Positions 1 through 8,854 of a DNA stretch of 64,000 bases are shown one piece after another. The stretch is from Devosia aurantiaca (GTDB lineage: Bacteria > Pseudomonadota > Alphaproteobacteria > Rhizobiales > Devosiaceae), in NCBI RefSeq assembly GCF_011058215.1, contig NZ_JAALFG010000003.1, positions 62,001 to 126,000 of the forward strand. The letters are read 5' to 3'. Under the pieces are notes generated by a model, which searched no databases, was not told the DNA's origin, and saw nothing but the letters and a program-made list of their open reading frames with translations. The stretch's first letter is position 1; every line of letters starts with the position of its first letter. The position numbers and the translations under genes are program-made.

Positions 1-1914
1 CTCGGGAGATCAAATTGCGCGGCTGGCGTCGACCGCACGATTTGGGCGCGAACGCTCGTCTCTATATTGCTGGCATAACGCATTTCGATGTGATCGGTGC
101 GATTGCGTACGATGTCCACATCGGATTGGGGTACCACGACGCGGACGCCCGGACTTTCCTCGCCGACCACGTAGCCAATGAGTTCACCTTCTGAGACGAA
201 ATGACCGACGATATCGGTGGCGTTGGGTAGTATGAAACGACCATCGAGCTTTGCCCGTACGATCAGGTCCTGTTGTCGGCGCTTAAGCGACGCCAGCGTG
301 CCATCTAGATTACGGGTCTGCTCCAGAAGCACACCCGCCTGTACGCGGTCTGTGTAGCGCACCGCTTCATAGCGGAGCAGAAATTCTTGTCTCTGGGTCT
401 CGAGTACGGCTATTCGAGGCGCAAGCGTAGGGTCATTAACCTCGACCAATTCATCGCCAGCTTTAACGATGGCATCAGGAGAAGCTAGCACATTAGAGAC
501 AACTCCGCTCGACGCTGCGACGACTTCGGTCCTTTGCGGAATCCATACTACGCCTTGTGCTACCGTGCCGTAAGGCGTCGGGAGAACGAAAATCAAAGCC
601 AAGATTGCAACGACGAACGCTCCCGAAACCGAAACGGCTCGTACCCTATGATCGTGCAGCTTCGGTGAGGTGATCACATATTTTGCACCCTTGAATACCG
701 GCAGCAGAAAAGTGCTCGCAAGGGAGAGAACGGCAAGAATGATGCCGACGAAGAAGAGCTGCGTTGCCACTAGCAGTGCGATGGTAAAACTAAGGATGGC
801 ACGGTAGAAAAACGAGATCAGCGCGTACCAAAACAGCCATTTGCGCTCTCCCTAGCTTGCGCCGGATTTTCCGCAGTCTCGTATCCAAGGAAATAGCGCT
901 GGACCAGATACCAAAAATATTTGTTGGCACGCGCGCCTAAGTTGGGAACCTCGATAAGATCGGCCATGATGTAATAGGCGTCGAAGCGCAGCAACGGATT
1001 GCCATTGAACAGCAGAGTCGACACGCCACCTATCAGCATGATGTTGAAGGCGGCAGCCCGGGCAAACCCGGGCTCGGCATTGACCCAGAAGATCATAGCG
1101 ACGGCCGCGAGGGAGAATTCGACCATGATGCCTGCCCCACTCACCACGACCCGCTTCCACTTTTCGCGGAAAGCAGTGGCTGAGGTGGCGTCGACATAGG
1201 GCGCCGGGATAAGGATCAGCATCATGATGCCAACCTCATGCACTGCGCCGCCGAACGCCTTGGTGGCGTAGGCATGCCCCGCTTCATGCAGCGCCTTGAT
1301 CAGCGGATAAATGGCTGCAATGAAGACGATGTTCTGAAGGCTGAAAAGTTGCTCGCTGCCGGCGTCCGTCAGTTCCGCCCAGTGCAGAACGGCGAGGAAA
1401 ATGCCCGTGCCGACGAGTGCCAGCCACCCCAAAAACGCCCAGACCGTAAACAAGGGCCGGACAAAGGGCATGGTGGCAGTAAGAAACTTGTCCGGATCGA
1501 ACAGTGGTAGACGCAATGCAAGCGGATTGCGAACACGGCTCAGAAGATTTCGGCGCACGGTGGCAGCGGCGCGCTCGCCCAATTCATCGAAGTCGGGGGC
1601 ATTTCGCCTTGCAAAAGGTCGGAGCTGTGCAACTGCGACAGCAGGGAAATGACTTCATCCTGCGTCGGTGGATCATCGCCGGACTTTTGGCCCACCAGGT
1701 CCCAGATTGCAGCAATGGTCCGCCGCCCGTCCATCAGCGACATCATTAGATTTGCCGAAGGCGACAGCCGGTGAAAGCGACCAGTCTGGTGATCCTGCAA
1801 GACATACCAGACCTCGCCGCGAAATCGCTGGCGATGGATTTCGGCGTGAGAACGCAGCCTTAAGCGTAGCGGCGCAACCCGATACCACGAAGCGCTGAAC
1901 AGCGATGCGGCCAT
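1..1914 (-). CDS. PqqD-like / M50 site-2 protease / HlyD multidomain membrane protein (partial, two frameshifts)
   Basis: Start ATG at 1914, only 3 bases after the stop of the preceding gene. The 3' end lies beyond the window. Residues about 20-105 look like a PqqD/RRE-type winged helix (WYVLQDHQTGRFHRLSPSA, then an LMDGRRTI turn and a helix ending in LLQ). Next come hydrophobic segments and the zinc-protease motif HEAGH near residue 210, with a downstream NPLLRFDAYY segment supplying the likely third ligand. After further membrane helices the window-edge part reads as a HlyD-type biotinyl-lipoyl/coiled-coil arm. Two single-base losses split the frame: one in the G5 at 1595-1599 (an extra base restores PPDFDELGER) and one in the CCC at 850-852 (an extra base restores ARGERKWLFWY). 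Known family role: M50 proteases cut in the membrane and HlyD arms bridge the periplasm. Inference: it handles or exports a modified protein with the neighbouring GAF-HlyD gene. Confidence 0.82.
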
Positions 1915-1917
1915 GGC

Positions 1918-3777
1918 TCAGCCCAGCCAGCGCCAGAGGTTGAGATTAATCCAGTCGAAGATGGGCATGGTCCAGATGTCTATGAGCGAACGCTCGCCGA
2001 TATCAACCTTGCCGACACCGACCATGCCTGGGCGAAGACGCTCCGACGTGTCGATCAGATGGCCTTCGACACGGAACATGTTGCGGCCTTCGCTTGCTTG
2101 GGCGATGGGAATAATTTTATCGACCACTATCTTAAAGGGTTGATCGGGCAGGGCGCCAAACAACACTTCACCGGTCTGGCCCGCATCGATCTGCGCAATT
2201 TGGCGCTCGTCGACCTGCATGACGACGCGGTATCCACTCAGCGGCGCAATTTCATAGAGCACTTCGCCCCGCGAAACGGTCGAGCCGATGCGCTGGCTGA
2301 GATCGCCCGAAATAACCAGGCCGTCAAACGGCGCAACAAAGCGGGTGCGGCCGATTTGCTCATCAATAAGGCTGATCTGCGCCTCGGCTTGGTCGACCTG
2401 ACTGCGCGCTATATTGACCGTCGCCGGTTGCCGAGCTGCAAGAGCCTGGTCGTATTCGATCTGGTGTTGTTGCCTTTCGGTGTCCCAGCGAAGACGTTCA
2501 AGAACAAGATCACGATCGTCGAGTTCGGCAAGCGGCTGGCCTGCTGTAACGACTTCGCCCGCGCGCACCGTCGCATCTCGCAAATAGCCGTCATAAGGTG
2601 ACACGACCGCGCGGCGCACCGAACCTTCAAGCTGCGCATCGGCATTGACGCGATACATGTCCCTGGCCACCGCGAAGAATGCGACAATCGCAAGAAGGGC
2701 CGCGATGACCAGCTTGCGTGTAATGTGGCCGGGACCTGCCAGTCGCTTTATTTGATTGAAGAAGGATTCCCAGATCTTGATGATCAACCATCGATCGTTG
2801 CGTCGCTTTTCATCCAAGACGGGGCCGAGGGCCGCTCCAGCAATATCGGCAAGCTTGATGACCTCTGTACTGAAATCATGTCCGTGCCCGCGTTCGAACA
2901 CGATAGCGCCGATAAAGGCGTCGACAACGAACAGCGGCACGGTCAGCACCTGTCCGCCGTGATGTTCCCGCGACAGATCGGCATGCGCAAAGGTTGCTAT
3001 AGGTTCGTCAGCCGGACCAGGAAAAAGAACGAGCGAGCGCTGATCGATCGCTTCATCCATGGCAGCGCCGATGGACCGCACGAGGTTCATCTGTTTGCCG
3101 AATTGTGCAGTGTGCGAGATGGCGACGATTTTCGCCGACCCGCTGCGCACGAAGCCGATACTCACGCGCGCGCAGTCAAACCGCGCTGCCAGGTCGGTTG
3201 CAACGGCCATGGCTGCCGTCGAAAAGCGCTCGTGCTCCAGAGCGGTAACCATAAGGTCGATTGTCGTTCGGGACTGGCTGAGCTGTAAGCTATCGGCGCT
3301 GCCACGCTCCTGCCGCAACGCATCACGCAACCAGCCAACGCCCCACTGCAACTGCCGAATGGCGTTCCTGAGGTCGTCCCTGCCACCATTGGCGATACCC
3401 AGCGCAACGACCGCGGTTACTTGCCCGTCGATGATCACAGGGACAGCCACGCTGGGCGTCTCACCAGAATTGCGCGCAACCGCTCGCTGGTCGGTAGCAG
3501 CCAGCTCTGCCGTCCGAAGCAGGTCGGTGAAGACCGCGCCATTATCGGGCCAGTTGCAAAGCGTCTCAAAACCATTTGGTCGTACGACGCGGACCACGCC
3601 ACGATTGACGCCAAAAATTTGTCGGCATTGCAGGGCGAGCCAGGCCGCAGACCCTTCCGCCACGGTCTGCGCGTCGGTCAAACGCTGCCACAAGGCCGGT
3701 TCCAAAACTTCCAGACGATTAAAGGGCATGGCGTCTGCCGTGCCGTTTAAGTCTTCATTCTGGTTTTGTCCGGCCAT
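1918..3777 (-). CDS. GAF-GAF-HlyD periplasmic adaptor protein
   Basis: 619 residues starting MAGQNQNEDL at 3777. A longer in-frame reading to 4113 is an artefact that fuses this gene to the DUF3467 gene upstream. Residues about 35-145 and 190-320 look like two cytoplasmic GAF-type domains. One membrane helix lies near 350-370 (LVIAALLAIVAFFAVA). The periplasmic part is a membrane-fusion protein: a split biotinyl-lipoyl domain (SPYDGYLRDATVRAGEVV, later RFVAPFDGLVISG) flanks a short coiled-coil hairpin, followed by a barrel domain. HlyD proteins normally link an inner-membrane exporter to an outer-membrane channel. GAF domains bind small ligands or partner proteins, so this adaptor may gate export by a cytoplasmic signal (inference). 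It is followed at once by the M50-HlyD gene. Its C-terminus ends in a Trp-rich hydrophobic segment that may re-enter the membrane. Confidence 0.85.
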   Translation of the reverse strand: MAGQNQNEDLNGTADAMPFNRLEVLEPALWQRLTDAQTVAEGSAAWLALQCRQIFGVNRGVVRVVRPNGFETLCNWPDNGAVFTDLLRTAELAATDQRAVARNSGETPSVAVPVIIDGQVTAVVALGIANGGRDDLRNAIRQLQWGVGWLRDALRQERGSADSLQLSQSRTTIDLMVTALEHERFSTAAMAVATDLAARFDCARVSIGFVRSGSAKIVAISHTAQFGKQMNLVRSIGAAMDEAIDQRSLVLFPGPADEPIATFAHADLSREHHGGQVLTVPLFVVDAFIGAIVFERGHGHDFSTEVIKLADIAGAALGPVLDEKRRNDRWLIIKIWESFFNQIKRLAGPGHITRKLVIAALLAIVAFFAVARDMYRVNADAQLEGSVRRAVVSPYDGYLRDATVRAGEVVTAGQPLAELDDRDLVLERLRWDTERQQHQIEYDQALAARQPATVNIARSQVDQAEAQISLIDEQIGRTRFVAPFDGLVISGDLSQRIGSTVSRGEVLYEIAPLSGYRVVMQVDERQIAQIDAGQTGEVLFGALPDQPFKIVVDKIIPIAQASEGRNMFRVEGHLIDTSERLRPGMVGVGKVDIGERSLIDIWTMPIFDWINLNLWRWLG

Positions 3778-3784
3778 GTCGTGC

Positions 3785-4092
3785 CTATTCGACGTTGAGC
3801 GTTCCGTAACGGGACTCGTGCTCGCGCAAGACATTACCCAACACTGTTGCCAGGCGCTTGGCAGCGAGCGGGTGAGAATGATGCGATTGGAAAGCTCGAC
3901 GGTCACGCCAGAGTCTTCAGTCACGTGCCAAGTCCGATTGGTGCCGAAAAACAAATCGACCTGCTCGCGCGTCCCCTGCACATTGACCACATTGGCAAAG
4001 TGCGTTGTCATTTGCGCGTCGAGCCATTCGAGGCCCTTGCGTTCGGTTGTTTCCGATACTGTATCTTTTTCGGTCGCTGGTGCCTTCGCCAA
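3785..4092 (-). CDS. DUF3467-family small protein (one frameshift)
   Basis: About 102 residues after repair. I chose TTG at 4092 because an AGGGAG Shine-Dalgarno lies 6 bases upstream; the frame is open to 4113. The core (MTTHFANVVNVQGTREQVDL, then LFFGTNRTW and VELSNRIILT) is typical of DUF3467. The frame breaks at the GGG at 3870-3872. One more base gives LTPLAAKRLATVLGNVLREH and ends NVE at the TAG at 3785-3787, just 7 bases before the GAF-HlyD start. Without repair the frame runs on into the GAF-HlyD gene and falsely makes a 731-residue fusion. No biochemical role is established for the family. Its place in this operon suggests a small cytoplasmic accessory of the export proteins (inference). 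Confidence 0.75.
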
Positions 4093-4115
4093 GTCTAACT
4101 CCCTGGAAATCAAGT

Positions 4116-4140
4116 GAGGCTTACATGCGCAGTAAGCCTC
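4116..4140 (-). other. Perfect hairpin between barrel gene and DUF3467 gene
   Basis: GAGGCTTAC at 4116-4124 pairs perfectly with GTAAGCCTC at 4132-4140 across a 7-base loop. It sits between the end of the barrel gene (4221) and the DUF3467 start (4092). There is no clear T-run after it in the leftward direction, so it could be a weak terminator or attenuator that lowers expression of the export genes relative to the abundant porin, or an mRNA-stabilising stem. Confidence 0.45.
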
Positions 4141-4220
4141 TCGGAACTCAATCAGAGAAACAGCAACGCGCCAAGATGTGATGAAAAGACTACAACCTTA
4201 TTCGCTTGCAGCCTCAAACT

Positions 4221-5513
4221 TTAAAAATGGAAAACCAGACCAGCTTTGGCCGACACAGTCGATGGAAACAGTGTCGCTTGTTCTTCCTGCGTCAGGTCGA
4301 CGACAAAACCCTCGGTCGTATGAGTGTAGAGTCCTTCGAGCCGCAGGTTGACATGATCAGCCAGCCGGGTCTCGAAACCGCCACCGAGCTGCACGGCAGG
4401 GAGAGTCTGCGTACCGCCGGAGTCAAAGGTAAAAAACTCAGGATTGGCCGTCGTTTCAATGACGCCGATGCCGCCCTTGCCATAAATCAGGGTATCCGGA
4501 TTGGCCAGGAAGCCAACACGACCAGAGATGAAAAAGCTGTTGTCGACTGAGCCGATAAGCTCTGTACTGCCTTCCAACGGCGAATTCTGTGCGGGATCAA
4601 AAAACTGCCCACCCAGCAACTGCCAGTCCGCCTCCACACCGAAAACCAAGTCGTCGATGCGGAAATCATAACCGGCAACCACCCCGGCATTGACAAATTC
4701 GGCAGCAAATGGACCAACTGTCGCGCCTGGGGTCGTCAGGTCGAAATCAAGATCACCAAGCGTATAAGCGACATTTGCACCAATGTACGCGCCTTGCCAA
4801 TCATCTTTCGAGGGCTCGGGCAGATGTGCAGTCGATGGCACTGCTTCATCGCCAAAGCGCCAACTCAGACCCGCGGTGATGGCCAGGTTGCGGGGATCAA
4901 AGGTCTCGCCATCATCCGGAATTTCGAGTTCGCGTAGAGGAAGCGTATAATTTGCTTCAACCCGACCGGTGACGTTGCCAACCAAAAACGTTTCGACACC
5001 GAGTCCGAAGCGCGCCGCCGGCAAAAAGTCTGTGGCGGTTCCATCGAAGCCCTCTTCGCCTTCAACGTAAAGCCCCACTACGCCGCCGCGCGCATAGACC
5101 AGGGTTTCTGGCGAAACGACATAGCCGAGGCGCGAACTGATGCCCAATGCATAAGTGTTGCTAAACAGGCTTCCAAAGCCGCCAGAATTAAAGGGCGAGA
5201 TGTCAATGTTGAGCCAACTGGCATCGACCTCGACGCCGCCGACAAAGCGATTTCCGAAGTCATGGTCATATCCGGCATAGACGCTGAAAATGCCGTTCCT
5301 GTCGGCGAAGCTGTACTCTTCGTCTTCGATGTCGAATTCGGGAATGCCCTGCTGAACATAGCCGATCTTCGAGCCGGTCACGCCGGTCTGCACGCCGACA
5401 TGAAAACCGTTCCATGACCCCGTGGCGTCAACTGCTTCCTGAGCCGAAGGCGTGCCGACAGCGGTGCCGGTCAGAAGCAGTGCTACAACCAGTTTACTTG
5501 TCGCACCAGTCAT
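4221..5513 (-). CDS. Double-domain outer-membrane beta-barrel protein (Omp25/31-like)
   Basis: 430 residues with ATG at 5513. The frame is open to 5549, but the ATG at 5513 has a GGGGA ribosome site and starts a clear signal peptide (MTGATSKLVVALLLTGTAVG, cleavage probably after PSAQ). The mature protein contains two similar halves, each starting with a W-x-G-(F/A)-(H/Y)-(V/I)-G strand (WNGFHVGVQTG and WQGAYIGANVA) and each about 200 residues, like two fused eight-stranded barrels. It ends in VFHF, the terminal Phe expected for BAM-dependent insertion. Single-barrel relatives are major outer-membrane proteins of Brucella and rhizobia. Being first in the leftward operon with two HlyD-type adaptors, it may be a dedicated outer-membrane partner. 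It could equally be an ordinary porin-like protein. Confidence 0.85.
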   Translation of the reverse strand: MTGATSKLVVALLLTGTAVGTPSAQEAVDATGSWNGFHVGVQTGVTGSKIGYVQQGIPEFDIEDEEYSFADRNGIFSVYAGYDHDFGNRFVGGVEVDASWLNIDISPFNSGGFGSLFSNTYALGISSRLGYVVSPETLVYARGGVVGLYVEGEEGFDGTATDFLPAARFGLGVETFLVGNVTGRVEANYTLPLRELEIPDDGETFDPRNLAITAGLSWRFGDEAVPSTAHLPEPSKDDWQGAYIGANVAYTLGDLDFDLTTPGATVGPFAAEFVNAGVVAGYDFRIDDLVFGVEADWQLLGGQFFDPAQNSPLEGSTELIGSVDNSFFISGRVGFLANPDTLIYGKGGIGVIETTANPEFFTFDSGGTQTLPAVQLGGGFETRLADHVNLRLEGLYTHTTEGFVVDLTQEEQATLFPSTVSAKAGLVFHF

Positions 5514-5561
5514 GAACAAGTTTCCCCGAAAACAACTCGTGGATAGCATCGCTTGCCACTC
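5514..5561. promoter_or_regulatory. Compact 48-bp divergent intergenic region
   Basis: Only 48 bases separate the start codons of the leftward barrel gene and the rightward methyltransferase gene. That is too short for two separate full promoters plus leaders, so the promoters must overlap or lie inside the opposite genes. I see the leftward Shine-Dalgarno (GGGGA) but no convincing -35/-10 pair. Confidence 0.4.
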
Positions 5562-6657
5562 ATGAACATGTCAAATCTGCCACAAAGCGAACAAAAGTGG
5601 ACCACATCAGCAGCGGGGTTGCCGTCTAACTCTGACGAAGCCAGTGCGGCGTTCGCGCTGGTCGACGAGTTTCTTCGTACTGAAATAGAAGCAAGAGCGC
5701 TTTCTTTTGCCCTCGGTCATGGCTTGATCGACTTTTTCTTCATGTCTGCTAGGGATGCTGAGGAGCTTGCGTCTTTCCAAGAAATGGATAGGCGCGGCTT
5801 CAAGCTTGTGCTCGACCTGCTGATTTCCGCAAATGTCCTTGAGCGCGACGGAGACCTCATCGATCTTTCAGCGCGCTTTCGATCAGTGTTGGCTTACCGA
5901 GATTTACTTGAAGCCAAGATGTGGTTTGCCGCCCTGGTTGCGCCGGATGTCCATCAGCTTTTCGATATGCTGCTGACAGACGTTCCTGCCTTCATGAGGC
6001 AAGCAGGCGTGTTCGAACTTTTCCGCTACGATTTGTGCCTGGATGTCACGGAGGCCAACATTGAGGCGACGAGCCGCTGGGTCAGCTACACGACGATTTT
6101 GACTGCCCACGAGGCTCCAGCCTGTGTCGAACGTCTTCGGGATCTCAATCCGACCCGCATGCTTGACGTCGGTGGCAACAGCGGAGAATTTGCACGGCGT
6201 ACGGTAAGCTTCGTCGCTGGATTGCAGGCAACTGTGTTCGATCTTCCGGTCGTTTGCGAACTAGGTCAGCGTCACGTAGCAAAGTTTGCTGAAGCAGATC
6301 GGGTTCACTTTATCCCCGGCGATCTTCGAAATGACGTGCTGCCTAGAGGCTTCGATCTTATTAGCTTCAAGTCCATGCTACACGATTGGCCGGATGATTA
6401 TGCGCTTTCTTTTCTGCAAAAGGCATTTGTCGCACTTGATCCCGGTGGGTCTCTGCTGATTTTCGAAAGGGCCGAAATCGGAGTTACAGGCGAAGGTATG
6501 CCGTATTCGATGGTCGCGAACCTGGTTTTTTGCCTTTTTTCGCTCCGCCCGGCATTACACTGACTGGTTGACGGAACTCGGATTTATCGAGATTTCTTCA
6601 GAGACGGTCACTTTGGAAATGCCTTTCCATGTTTTAAGTGCTCGGAAACCGAAATGA
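5562..6657 (+). CDS. SAM-dependent O-methyltransferase-family protein (one frameshift)
   Basis: About 365 residues after repair. Starts ATG 5562 and ATG 5568 are both possible; an upstream TTG at 5553 is less likely. Residues about 30-110 form the winged-helix dimerisation region typical of the hydroxyneurosporene/acetylserotonin O-methyltransferase family. The SAM site DVGGNSGEF lies near 202-210, an acidic loop FDLPVV near 226, and the family signature LHDWPDD near 273-279. The frame breaks in the T6 run at 6526-6531. One more T continues it as FAFFRSARHYTDWLTELGF and on to TGA at 6655-6657, which overlaps the ATG of the next gene (ATGA). Substrate unknown. First gene of a tightly coupled operon that ends in a radical SAM enzyme. 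Confidence 0.85.
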
Positions 6658-7232
6658 GCCGCGTTCCCGTTATCGCCGTGTCGGGTTATCCAGGGGCTGG
6701 CAAGACAACGTTGACTCGAAACCTTGCCGCTCGTTATGGCGTGCCGGCGCTGCACTACGATGATTTTGAAACGATCACTTCAAGACGAAGTGCTGAAATC
6801 CGCGACTGGATGGCCCGCGGTTCGGATTACGACGAAATAGATCTGGGCAATCTGGTACAGGCCATCGATGACGCCCGTCGGACCAGGCCTCGGTTCGTTA
6901 TTCTGGATACCTTGCTTGGCAGAGCGCATGGCGCAACAGGCAGCGAAATCGCTTTTTCAATGTGGATCGACACCACACCAGATATTGCCTTGGCTCGCAA
7001 ATTGCTTCACGCCAGCGGCGAAGTAGGAGATGATCCCGCGCGGGCTTTGGACTTCGCCCGTTGGGTTACCAGTTATACGACCCACTATCAGGGTTTCATT
7101 TCTGAAACCTATCGTCTGCAGACTATGCGCGTTCGGAGCCGGGCAGACCTTATATTGCCGGCATTCGACCAAGACTCCTCCTTTTCGCAGCAGTTGCTGC
7201 CATTGAGGAGCGCAGGCTTTGACCAGCAATGA
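6654..7232 (+). CDS. P-loop NTPase, nucleoside/shikimate kinase-like
   Basis: 192 residues with a Walker A motif at residues 11-19 (GYPGAGKTT), then HYDDFETI, which looks like the acceptor-side aspartates of uridine-kinase-like enzymes, and a Walker B-like strand FVILDTLLG. A later R-rich segment could be the lid. The start overlaps the methyltransferase stop (ATGA), and its own end overlaps the next gene by 14 bases, so translation is coupled. The fold suggests phosphate transfer to a small molecule or protein. Nothing in the sequence fixes the substrate, and a chaperone-like ATPase is also possible. Confidence 0.7.
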   Translation: MSRVPVIAVSGYPGAGKTTLTRNLAARYGVPALHYDDFETITSRRSAEIRDWMARGSDYDEIDLGNLVQAIDDARRTRPRFVILDTLLGRAHGATGSEIAFSMWIDTTPDIALARKLLHASGEVGDDPARALDFARWVTSYTTHYQGFISETYRLQTMRVRSRADLILPAFDQDSSFSQQLLPLRSAGFDQQ

Positions 7233-7992
7233 TCCCTTGCAGATCATTTGCGATCTGGACTGCGACTTCGGCATCGAACAGTCGGTCAAGCTTTCCCGAA
7301 AAACGCTTAATGCCGACCGTTATCTCCTAAGTATTCATCGTGACGATCTGAAAGTAACATTCGACGAATTCATGCACCGCCTAGACGTGCCAAAGATGTG
7401 GAGGGACGATCTTAATCGCCGTTTCGAGATATCGAAGTTGATACATGTCGGGCATGAAGGCGGCACAAAACCGCTGCGCAAGCTTTACCTTGAAAACATC
7501 GACGGCGAACACGGCACTCGAGCTCTAAAGCGGAGTCACCTAATGCACTTGGCCTTGAAGTGGGACCAGACCGGGGCGGCATCTTTTACGCGCTACTGGC
7601 TCGATCCGAATGTGTTGGCGCAAGACGTGTTAAAACAGCTTAAGTCCAGCAAATGCATCCAGCCCTCTGTCAATATAGCTGAGATCCTGCTTGGTTTGGT
7701 CAAGATCAAAGGCAAAGAAGTAATGGCGTTGCGCGTAGAAGAGGAGGGGACTTCGCGCCGGTCTTGGGATTTCAATCTTTACAGGGCAGAAATCGGTGGG
7801 CTCGCTATTGCATCTTCAATCACTGATCTATGTGGCCGATACAGTATTGATAAGAAGGACCAGAATGTCTTGCTTAACACTCTCATCGGAAAGAGACTTG
7901 GACATCTTTCGGTCGGCACAAATAAATTCGGCGAGGACTTCACCACGTTCTATTTCGGCGTAAAACCCGGCAGGGAGCTTTTACGTGCCTAA
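7219..7992 (+). CDS. Orphan protein, operon member 3
   Basis: 257 residues starting at TTG 7219, which is preceded by a GAGGAG ribosome site about 9 bases upstream and overlaps the previous gene by 14 bases. I do not recognise the family. It has no signal peptide or membrane helix. The first half is charged and helical. The second half alternates hydrophobic residues like an antiparallel beta structure (SWDFNLYRAEIGGLAIASS, then HLSVGTNKFG and TTFYFGVKPG). The style resembles the next gene, so the pair may be distant paralogues or partners. Local GC is low (26 of 60 bases in 7621-7680, against 41 of 60 in the mfd gene at 50101-50160). Confidence 0.65.
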   Translation: MTSNDPLQIICDLDCDFGIEQSVKLSRKTLNADRYLLSIHRDDLKVTFDEFMHRLDVPKMWRDDLNRRFEISKLIHVGHEGGTKPLRKLYLENIDGEHGTRALKRSHLMHLALKWDQTGAASFTRYWLDPNVLAQDVLKQLKSSKCIQPSVNIAEILLGLVKIKGKEVMALRVEEEGTSRRSWDFNLYRAEIGGLAIASSITDLCGRYSIDKKDQNVLLNTLIGKRLGHLSVGTNKFGEDFTTFYFGVKPGRELLRA

Positions 7993-8842
7993 TGTTCTGG
8001 AATGGGCGCGGCCAAGCGATCTTTATCGCGACTATTGTCTTTGGGATTATAAGCCGATCGCGAAAACGGAGGGAAAGCTCAGACAGAGTAGCCTTCTCTG
8101 GCAGTCTTTTGAAACATTGAGCGCTTCCCCCGCGCTTCGGCAACTTGTTGAAGCGTTGAGAACGGAACTCGGCGCGTTCCAAACTGTCTGGGGCGTGAAA
8201 AAGCTTGCAGAGGGCTTTGCCTGGGAGCTCTATATTTATGATTATGCCAGGATCGACCGCCTCGCTGATATACAGCGGGTCCTTCAGACCATTGCGCCAT
8301 GGGTACCCTCCACCATCACCCTGCCGACCGACCGCCCCTACTTTATGTTCTCGTTCGATATTGATGCTCAGTTGGGGACTCGCCACCTTGATCAGTTGAG
8401 CGTGTACATCGGCAATCCGGGAAGCAGTGTTTCGTCGGGCATCTGCTACCAGCTGACCGATCGCGGTCTACGGATGGACAACCTCTACTACTTTTTCGAT
8501 GCCAGATCGCAATGGAAGGACATTGTCGCCAAAGTTGCATGTTCGGCGCATATAGGCCTGCGGGAAATTCCGCTTGACGCTATCCTCTGGCCGGAATTGC
8601 GCGACTGCGGCGTGATCGTTGTCGCCAACAAGAAGCACAATGACGGCGTCTACTTCTCCCGAATTACCATTGATCAGCTAATATTTTTTGCCCAGCGGCT
8701 AAACTATCCAGAACCGATCAAATCATTTCTGCGTCAAAACCGCGATCGTCTTGATCATCTGCTCTATGACGTTGGAATCGATTACCGTATGATCGAGGGC
8801 ACTTTGCAAGTGACTAAGAGCGCCTATTATGGCGTCGTTTGA
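7985..8842 (+). CDS. Orphan protein, operon member 4 (beta-rich, cytoplasmic)
   Basis: 285 residues from GTG 7985, with GGGAG upstream and an 8-base overlap with the previous gene. No recognised family. Conspicuous features are a TVWGVKKLAEGFAWELYIYD segment and repeated strand-turn-strand units (LSVYIGNPGSSVSSGICYQL, DNLYYFFDARSQW, CGVIVVANKKHNDGVYFSRI), ending in KSAYYGVV. The alternating pattern and Tyr/Trp-rich strands would fit a closed beta barrel such as a PT-barrel prenyltransferase-like fold, but this is only a shape argument and I found no diagnostic motif. It sits 12 bases before the radical SAM gene. Confidence 0.65.
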   Translation: MPNVLEWARPSDLYRDYCLWDYKPIAKTEGKLRQSSLLWQSFETLSASPALRQLVEALRTELGAFQTVWGVKKLAEGFAWELYIYDYARIDRLADIQRVLQTIAPWVPSTITLPTDRPYFMFSFDIDAQLGTRHLDQLSVYIGNPGSSVSSGICYQLTDRGLRMDNLYYFFDARSQWKDIVAKVACSAHIGLREIPLDAILWPELRDCGVIVVANKKHNDGVYFSRITIDQLIFFAQRLNYPEPIKSFLRQNRDRLDHLLYDVGIDYRMIEGTLQVTKSAYYGVV

Positions 8843-8854
8843 AGGCTGGACGGG

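Noticed and set aside
1918..4113. Single 731-residue DUF3467-HlyD fusion
   Set aside because: The DUF3467 sequence continues in another frame to its own stop just before the adaptor ATG, so the fusion is caused by a missing base.
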